From assembly GCA_030691295.1 (NCBI GenBank), contig JAUYEQ010000607.1:1-11098 (forward strand): 11,098 bases of DNA. Reading direction: 5' to 3'. The notes under the pieces are model-generated. The model made no database searches. It worked only from the letters and a program-made list of their open reading frames with translations, and had not been told where the DNA came from. A program made the translations under genes and the position numbers. Every line of letters begins with the position of its first letter. Position 1 is the stretch's first letter. This document shows, piece by piece, positions 6,290 to 11,098 of this stretch. The stretch comes from Bacteroidota bacterium (GTDB taxonomy: Bacteria > Bacteroidota > Bacteroidia > Bacteroidales > Prolixibacteraceae).

Positions 6290-7702
6290 ATGCAATATCC
6301 AAAGTCTTTGAATCAACTATTCGCTGTATTTATGCTGTTTCTGATTGGGTGCACCCCTCAAACAATCTACTATGTAAACTCACAAACGGGCGATGACACC
6401 AATAAAGGAACGCTGAAAAAACCTTTCAAAACAATCGAGAGGGTCGATTCGCTCCAACTTCTGCCTGGTAATTCCGTGTTATTCGCAGGAGGACAAACAT
6501 TTGAGGGAACACTCAGATTATCGGGACTGGCTGGTACAAAAGAACTGCCCATTGTAATTGGATCTTATGGAAACGGACGCGCGACAATCAACGGTGGAGT
6601 TGAAAATTCCATACTGGCAGACAGTTGCGCATGGCTTCATGTAAAAAACCTGATCGTTATCGGGAGTGGCCGGTTGACTGGAAATACCGGCAGCGGAGTC
6701 GAATTTCGCAACACACAAAATTGTGTTATCGACAGCCTCGAAGCCAGCGGTTTTTTATGGTCGGGTGTGAAAGCGGTTGGTGGACAGAACCTTAGGATCA
6801 CCAATGTTTATGCGCACGACAATGGTTTTTCGGGCATCAATGTAGAATCTGACGGACAGGATGCCGGTGGATTGGAAGGATCAGGAGATAAAACTTTCAG
6901 GAACCTTTATATTGCCAACTGTGTAGCCGAAAACAATCCGGGTTGTCCGGCAGTTTTGGACAATCACTCCGGAAATGGTATCCTGATTGGTGGCGTTACC
7001 AACGGAACGATTGAATACTGCGAAGCGATGGGCAACGGTTGGGACATGCCACGCGAAGGCAACGGTCCTGTTGGCATCTGGGCCTACCAAAGCGACAGCA
7101 TCACCATTCAATATTGTTATTCGCACAACAATTTCACTTCAGAAAAAGGAAAAGATGGCGGTGGTTTCGATTTCGATGGCGGAATGACCAACTCGATAAT
7201 GCAGCATAACTTTTCGGCCAACAACGAAGGCGCCGGATACGGGTTGTTCCAGTATTTTGAAGCTTCTGTCTGGAAAAACAACATTGTACGCAACAACATC
7301 AGCTACAACGACGGACGAAAAAACGGACAGGCCGGTATCCATGTATGGATTGCAAATGGAGCGCCCGAAACGATGTCGGATTGCCAGATTTATGAAAATA
7401 CAGTGGTCAATTGTTATGGTCATGCTGCCAGCTTTGAACCGGGCGATTATCCCGGATTCAATTTCAGAAACAATATTTTTCTGCTGACCGGTCATTCAGT
7501 TTCATTCGCGAATGGCAGATATACAGGTGCAACGTTTGCCGAAAATCAGGTATGGTCAACCAACAGAAAAGTACCGCTCGCTTTTCCTGAAGACAAACAG
7601 GCAATTTTGACAGATCCGAAAATCAATCTTCCGGAAGATGACGAAGAATTACCAAAGGGATTGAAAGAAGTGATGGATATGAAATTTTTCAAGATAAATT
7701 AA
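6290..7702 (+). CDS. Right-handed parallel beta-helix lipoprotein (lyase/glycosidase fold, function unassigned)
   Basis: This 470-residue protein carries a lipoprotein signal: hydrophobic residues 10-20 and lipobox LIGC with Cys21, so it is probably anchored to the outer membrane. The mature part begins with IYYVNSQTGDDTNKGT at 26-41 and KPFKTIE at 44-50, the usual opening of DUF1565/pectate-lyase-like helices. From about 110 to 425 there are repeated short coils of the type NLRITNVYAHDNG, RNLYIANCVAENN, GTIEYCEAMGNG and SITIQYCYSHNN, with stacked Asn ladders, as in the PF13229 beta-helix. A conserved-looking cleft block is GGGFDFDGGM at 290-299 and GYGLFQYF at 316-323. Such proteins are polysaccharide lyases, glycosidases or epimerases; no lyase Lys/Arg or glycosidase acid pair can be assigned by eye. 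The C-terminal 40 residues are acidic and outside the helix. It sits 104 bp after the esterase gene and is probably part of the same degradation locus. Confidence 0.82.
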   Translation: MQYPKSLNQLFAVFMLFLIGCTPQTIYYVNSQTGDDTNKGTLKKPFKTIERVDSLQLLPGNSVLFAGGQTFEGTLRLSGLAGTKELPIVIGSYGNGRATINGGVENSILADSCAWLHVKNLIVIGSGRLTGNTGSGVEFRNTQNCVIDSLEASGFLWSGVKAVGGQNLRITNVYAHDNGFSGINVESDGQDAGGLEGSGDKTFRNLYIANCVAENNPGCPAVLDNHSGNGILIGGVTNGTIEYCEAMGNGWDMPREGNGPVGIWAYQSDSITIQYCYSHNNFTSEKGKDGGGFDFDGGMTNSIMQHNFSANNEGAGYGLFQYFEASVWKNNIVRNNISYNDGRKNGQAGIHVWIANGAPETMSDCQIYENTVVNCYGHAASFEPGDYPGFNFRNNIFLLTGHSVSFANGRYTGATFAENQVWSTNRKVPLAFPEDKQAILTDPKINLPEDDEELPKGLKEVMDMKFFKIN

Positions 7703-8057
7703 TGAAGCAGATAAAATATTGATGAATAATCCATTTCGAATAATATAAAAAAAAAACAGAACGCTGATTTAAGCGAGTTTAGCGGATTAACAACCGATTT
7801 TTTTCAATAAATTGGAAACGGATATAAAAAAGCATTAAATGGATGAAGTATAATTTATAAAAGGGTGCCTTAAAAAAATCAAATACGAAGTATTATAAAT
7901 CCGTTTTGATCCGCTAAATCATATTTGATCCGCGTTCTATTTTTCATCCTGTAATTATTCCATTGTAACTACTTAAAAAAGCTTTACTCTCGAAAAGACG
8001 CTTAGAATTAAAATTTGCGGAATTGAAACTTCTACTATAATCAAACTCAACCAAACC
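7703..8057. other. 355-bp AT-rich intergenic region
   Basis: This gap between the beta-helix and GH2 genes contains no convincing gene on either strand. Its main content is the inverted repeat element described separately. The 113 bp after the element (7945-8057) should hold the GH2 promoter. A TTAAAATTTG stretch at 8008-8017 is the nearest thing to a TAnnTTTG box but has one base too many and no good partner about 20 bp upstream. I see no Shine-Dalgarno motif before the GH2 ATG; the leader is A-rich. Confidence 0.5.
7752..7944. repeat. About 190-bp inverted repeat element (MITE/REP-like)
   Basis: The left arm (7758-7800) and the reverse complement of the right arm (7897-7938) agree over about 42 bp with a few mismatches. 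Shared blocks are AGAACGC, GAT, the ten-base TTTAGCGGAT and a terminal ATTT, and both outer edges continue into A/T tracts (AAAAA before AGAACGC). The arms have an internal GCGGAT-type periodicity. The 96-bp centre is AT-rich without an ORF of note. The transcript could fold into a long imperfect hairpin. No transposase is encoded and no clear target duplication is seen, so a non-autonomous element or dispersed palindromic repeat is the best reading. Confidence 0.65.
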
Positions 8058-10538
8058 ATGAAAAACCCAAACGTTTTCAACCAAGTCTATCTGAAACTGA
8101 CACAAATAAGCATCATTTTTTTCATTTCAATTGTATTCGTTTCGTGCAATACTGCAAAACCGGATTTAACCAATCGCGAACAGAATTTTGATACCAACTG
8201 GAAATTCAATTTAGGCAATGCGCCTCATGCCGATTCGGTTGTTTTCGACGATTCGCAATGGCGAACTGTTGATTTGCCGCACGACTGGAGCATCGAAGAT
8301 TTGCCTGCGGCAGAAGGTAAAAATCAGATCGGCCCATTTTCTGAAGATAGCCCCGGCAAAGGTTCAACCGGACATGTAATTGGCGGAGTTGGCTGGTATC
8401 GAAAGACATTCACACTCGATCAGTCATCGGAAGGAAAAAAAGTGCAAATCCTGTTTGATGGCGTTTACATGAATTCGGAAGTCTGGATTAATGGCCAATC
8501 CCTGGGCGTTCACCCTTATGGATACACTCCCTTTTATTACGACCTGACATCGCATCTGAAACCAGCCGGCGAACCAAACATTCTGGCAGTTAAAGTGAAC
8601 AACAACGGGAAAAACAGCCGTTGGTACAGTGGGTCGGGCATTTACCGGCATGTTAAACTGATTTCGACAGAAAAAGTATACATTCCGATTTGGGGAATTT
8701 CTGTGACTACTCCGGAAGTGAGCGCCAAAAGAGCTTTTGTCAAGCTTAAAATTAAGATTGAAAACGAATCTGCCAAAACCGGAAAATTAAATATTAACTC
8801 CCGCCTTATTTCTCCTGAAGGACAATTAATCAGCGAGGCAAAAACGACCATTGATCCCTTGAAAGATTCTAAAGTTGAGACAGAGCAACTGTTCGAAGTT
8901 CTATATCCTGAACTTTGGTCGATCGAATTGCCTAAACTTTATCAGGTTGTTACCGAGGTTAGTTTTAATGGCGATATGGTCGATCAGCAAACCACCACAT
9001 TAGGAATCCGTTCCATTGAATTCAGTGCTGAAAAAGGCTTTTTACTGAATGGCAAACGTGTTCTTTTGAAAGGCGGTTGTATGCACCACGACAATGGCCC
9101 GCTAGGTTCTGCCGCCATCGACCGTGCCGAAGAACGCCGCGTTGAACTGATGAAACAATTCGGCTTCAATGCCATTCGTACGAGTCACAATCTGCCTTCA
9201 GCACAATTTCTGGATGCTTGCGACCGGTTGGGAATTTTGGTGATCAACGAAGCCTTCGACCAATGGCAACTCCCCAAAAACCCGGATGATTACAGCAATT
9301 ATTTCGATCGGTTTCACAAGACAGATCTGGAATCCATGATTTTGCGCGACCGAAACCACCCTTCAGTAATCATTTGGAGCATTGGCAACGAAATTAAAGA
9401 AAGAGCCGATTCTGCCGGATTGCTGATCACCAAAAATTTAAGCAACATCATCAAGTCTTTGGACACAACCCGGCCGATAACCGCTGCTATCTGCTCGTTC
9501 TGGGACAATCCGGGTAAAACATGGGAATATGCGCAACCCGCGCTGGAATTGCAAGATGTGGCCGGGTACAATTACCTGTGGCGCGAGTATGAAAACGATC
9601 ACAAAAAATATCCTGAAAGGATGATGATCGGCACTGAATCGCTGGCAAAGGAAGCCTTCGAGAACTGGCAGATGGTTGAAAAACATCCTTACATTCTGGG
9701 CGACTTTATCTGGACTTCGATGGATTATTTGGGCGAAGCAGGTATCGGACATTCGCTGATCGCAACTCCTGATACAAAACCTCAATTCTCTCCGGGCTGG
9801 CCTTGGTACAATGCCAATTGCGGCGACATCGACATTTGCGGTTTCAAAAAACCGCAGTCGTATTTCCGTGATGTGGTTTGGAAAATCAGCAACCTGGAAA
9901 TGGCAGTCCACGCTCCAATCCCTTCAGGAAAGAAGGAACTGGTGAGTATGTGGGGTTGGCCAGACGAACACCAAAGCTGGAACTGGGCGGGCAGCGAAAG
10001 CCGGAAACTTCAGGTAAACGTTTATTCCAATTATCCTGAAATCAGGCTGGAACTGAATGGGAAAGTGATTGGTACCAAACCGGTTTCGGCTGAAACCAAA
10101 CTGACTGCGACATTTAATGTACCTTACGAAGCTGGTGAACTGAAAGCAATTGCACTGAAAGACGGAAAAGAAATGGCAACCAAAATTCTGAAAACCACTG
10201 GTCAGCCAGCCAAAATCCGTTTGACTGCCGATCGTTCGGAATTAAAAGCCAGTCGCAACGACCTTTCGTATGTAACTGTTGAAATTACCGACGATGCAGG
10301 GAATCTGGTACCCGATGCTGTTGTGCCTGTTCAGTTTAAAGTTGATGGAGCCGGAGAATTGGCTGCCGTTGAAAATGGAAATCCAAAGGATGTAAAAAGT
10401 TTCCGTAAACCGGAAGTAAGCAGTTTCAAAGGGAAATGTCTGATTATTTTACGACCTTCAGGAACAGTCGGTGAAATAAAACTTAAGGCGGAATCGGCGG
10501 GACTGGAAGGAACTGAAATAATTGTGGTGACCAGATAA
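8058..10538 (+). CDS. GH2 beta-galactosidase-like lipoprotein with DUF4982 and C-terminal Ig-like domain
   Basis: This 826-residue enzyme is a glycoside hydrolase family 2 member that most likely removes terminal beta-galactose by a retaining mechanism. The N-terminus has a hydrophobic segment (16-29) ending in FVSC, a plausible lipobox with Cys30. Domains in order are a jelly-roll sugar-binding domain (about 45-202; DLPHDWSIED at 72-81, WINGQSLGVHPYGYTPF at 143-159), an Ig-like domain (about 208-318), the TIM barrel (about 320-605), DUF4982 (about 625-710; MWGWPDEHQSWNW) and a C-terminal invasin/Ig-like domain (717-826). WSIGNEI at 440-446 gives acid/base E445 and IGTES at 524-528 gives nucleophile E527. 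LLKGGCMHHDNGPLG (337-350) and NAIRTSHNLPS (371-381) are typical substrate-site blocks. The length is normal for this architecture. Other GH2 activities such as beta-glucuronidase are less likely given the DUF4982 layout. It ends 13 bp from a convergent kinase gene. Confidence 0.92.
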   Translation: MKNPNVFNQVYLKLTQISIIFFISIVFVSCNTAKPDLTNREQNFDTNWKFNLGNAPHADSVVFDDSQWRTVDLPHDWSIEDLPAAEGKNQIGPFSEDSPGKGSTGHVIGGVGWYRKTFTLDQSSEGKKVQILFDGVYMNSEVWINGQSLGVHPYGYTPFYYDLTSHLKPAGEPNILAVKVNNNGKNSRWYSGSGIYRHVKLISTEKVYIPIWGISVTTPEVSAKRAFVKLKIKIENESAKTGKLNINSRLISPEGQLISEAKTTIDPLKDSKVETEQLFEVLYPELWSIELPKLYQVVTEVSFNGDMVDQQTTTLGIRSIEFSAEKGFLLNGKRVLLKGGCMHHDNGPLGSAAIDRAEERRVELMKQFGFNAIRTSHNLPSAQFLDACDRLGILVINEAFDQWQLPKNPDDYSNYFDRFHKTDLESMILRDRNHPSVIIWSIGNEIKERADSAGLLITKNLSNIIKSLDTTRPITAAICSFWDNPGKTWEYAQPALELQDVAGYNYLWREYENDHKKYPERMMIGTESLAKEAFENWQMVEKHPYILGDFIWTSMDYLGEAGIGHSLIATPDTKPQFSPGWPWYNANCGDIDICGFKKPQSYFRDVVWKISNLEMAVHAPIPSGKKELVSMWGWPDEHQSWNWAGSESRKLQVNVYSNYPEIRLELNGKVIGTKPVSAETKLTATFNVPYEAGELKAIALKDGKEMATKILKTTGQPAKIRLTADRSELKASRNDLSYVTVEITDDAGNLVPDAVVPVQFKVDGAGELAAVENGNPKDVKSFRKPEVSSFKGKCLIILRPSGTVGEIKLKAESAGLEGTEIIVVTR

Positions 10539-10551
10539 AGTCATTTAATTG

Positions 10552-11098
10552 TCATTTGGTGGTCATTAAGGGAACTGTGAAATAAAAGGTGCTGCCTTTA
10601 CCTTTGATACTTTCTACACCAATCTTACCGCCATGTTTTGCAACAAATTCACTGACAAGAATCAGTCCTAATCCGGTACCTGATTCATTTTGTGTGCCAT
10701 AGGTGCTGGTGTGCGTGTCAATCCTGAACAATTGCTCCTGAATTTCAGAGCTAAGTCCGACACCATTGTCGGTAACTTTAATCATTGTGAATTCTTCGAT
10801 TGCTTCGGCAGTTATATGAACCTTGCCTCCACGATTGGTAAATTTAAGTGCGTTGCTTATCAGGTTACGCATAACGGCATCGAGCATATTTCCATCGGCA
10901 TAAACCACTAATTCCTTATGAGGAAATGTAAAGTCCAACTCAATATTTTTAGCATCTGCAGTTTCCCTGAATAAATCAATTGCATTGTTGAAAGTATCCT
11001 TCAGTGCTATTTTCTGAGGCTTAAATTCAATAAGTCCACTTTGCGACCGCGACCATTGCAAAAGATTGTTCAACAGTTCGTAGAGGTTTTTTGCCGAG
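10552..11098 (-). CDS. Sensor histidine kinase, C-terminal part (gene continues beyond window)
   Basis: The reading frame is open to the right edge, so only the last 181 residues are visible; the true start is outside the window. The first visible residues SAKNLYELLNNLLQWSRSQSG belong to the second helix of the HisKA dimerisation domain, so the phospho-accepting His lies upstream. The rest is a complete HATPase_c domain: N box NLISNALKFT (residues 78-87 of the visible part), G1 box DNGVGL (110-115) and G2 box GTGLGLILV (140-148). It ends just after the ATPase fold in VPLMTTK, with no receiver or DNA-binding domain, so it is not a one-protein hybrid regulator of the SusR-like type. The product autophosphorylates and passes phosphate to a response regulator not seen here. 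It is convergent with the GH2 gene, so co-transcription with the sugar genes is excluded. A TTG at 11073 is only an internal Leu codon. Confidence 0.9.
   Translation of the reverse strand, partial: SAKNLYELLNNLLQWSRSQSGLIEFKPQKIALKDTFNNAIDLFRETADAKNIELDFTFPHKELVVYADGNMLDAVMRNLISNALKFTNRGGKVHITAEAIEEFTMIKVTDNGVGLSSEIQEQLFRIDTHTSTYGTQNESGTGLGLILVSEFVAKHGGKIGVESIKGKGSTFYFTVPLMTTK

Noticed and set aside
7738..7960. GAATAAT (7738-7744) and ATTATTC (7954-7960) as outer ends of the inverted repeat element
   Set aside because: The seven bases are pure AT-rich sequence and are offset differently from the core arms on the two sides, so they are likely coincidental.
7983..8017. TTTA ... TTAAAATTTG as a -33/-7 promoter for the GH2 gene
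   Set aside because: The spacing within the -7 box and between the boxes is off by several bases, so the match is no better than chance in this AT-rich DNA.
10552..11073. Reading the kinase fragment as a complete 173-residue protein starting at 11073
   Set aside because: The codon there is TTG within an unbroken frame that continues to the window edge with HisKA-like residues (SAKNLYEL), so it is an internal Leu codon.
1..11098. CRISPR array, tRNA, rRNA, transposase or anti-phage system
   Set aside because: No regularly spaced repeats, cloverleaf, rRNA segment, transposase or defence-type gene could be found; the coding space is filled by known carbohydrate-active and signalling families.

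Overview
The window looks like chromosomal DNA from a free-living or gut/sediment polysaccharide-degrading member of the Bacteroidota, with Bacteroidales/Marinilabiliales-type families such as Prolixibacteraceae as a reasonable guess. The reasons are the protein repertoire (DUF5060 protein, exo-galactanase-type GH43, sialate-O-acetylesterase-like SGNH hydrolase, DUF4982-type GH2), a C-terminal type IX secretion (T9SS) sorting domain on one protein, A-rich leaders without Shine-Dalgarno motifs, and one good Bacteroidota-type TTG-N19-TAnnTTT promoter candidate. The exact genus cannot be read from the sequence.

Layout: six consecutive plus-strand genes encode exported proteins. They are a DUF5060 glycosidase-like protein (31-1866), a PQQ-type glucose/sorbosone dehydrogenase-like protein with a T9SS tail (1955-3364), a GH43 exo-beta-1,3-galactanase-like enzyme (3427-4551), a SASA/SGNH carbohydrate esterase (4797-6185), a right-handed beta-helix lipoprotein (6290-7702) and a GH2 beta-galactosidase-like lipoprotein (8058-10538). 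A convergent minus-strand gene, the C-terminal half of a sensor histidine kinase, runs off the right edge (10552-11098). It ends 13 bp from the GH2 stop and is probably not part of the sugar cluster.

Together the six genes look like part of a saccharolytic locus aimed at a galactose-containing, probably acetylated plant-type glycan. The GH43 family members are known to trim beta-1,3-galactan, the backbone of arabinogalactan proteins, GH2 removes beta-galactosyl units, the esterase would remove acetyl groups, and the beta-helix and DUF5060 proteins would act on other linkages. No susC/susD pair, regulator or transporter lies inside the window, so the substrate assignment is inference. Three of the six proteins have lipobox-like signals and three have ordinary signal peptides.

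The non-coding DNA carries several signals. The 245-bp gap after the GH43 gene is largely built from two elements that look like dispersed repeats: a GGGGCGACC...TCGCCC palindrome that supplies the GH43 stop codon, and a second element that can be read as a 43-codon ORF. The 355-bp gap before the GH2 gene contains an imperfect inverted repeat of about 190 bp with arms of the AGAACGC-GAT...TTTAGCGGAT type. Two stop codons (DUF5060 gene and esterase gene) sit inside perfect or near-perfect hairpins. I saw no tRNA, rRNA, CRISPR array, transposase or clear riboswitch. The genes themselves are known families; the least explained parts are the DUF5060 and beta-helix proteins and the intergenic repeats.
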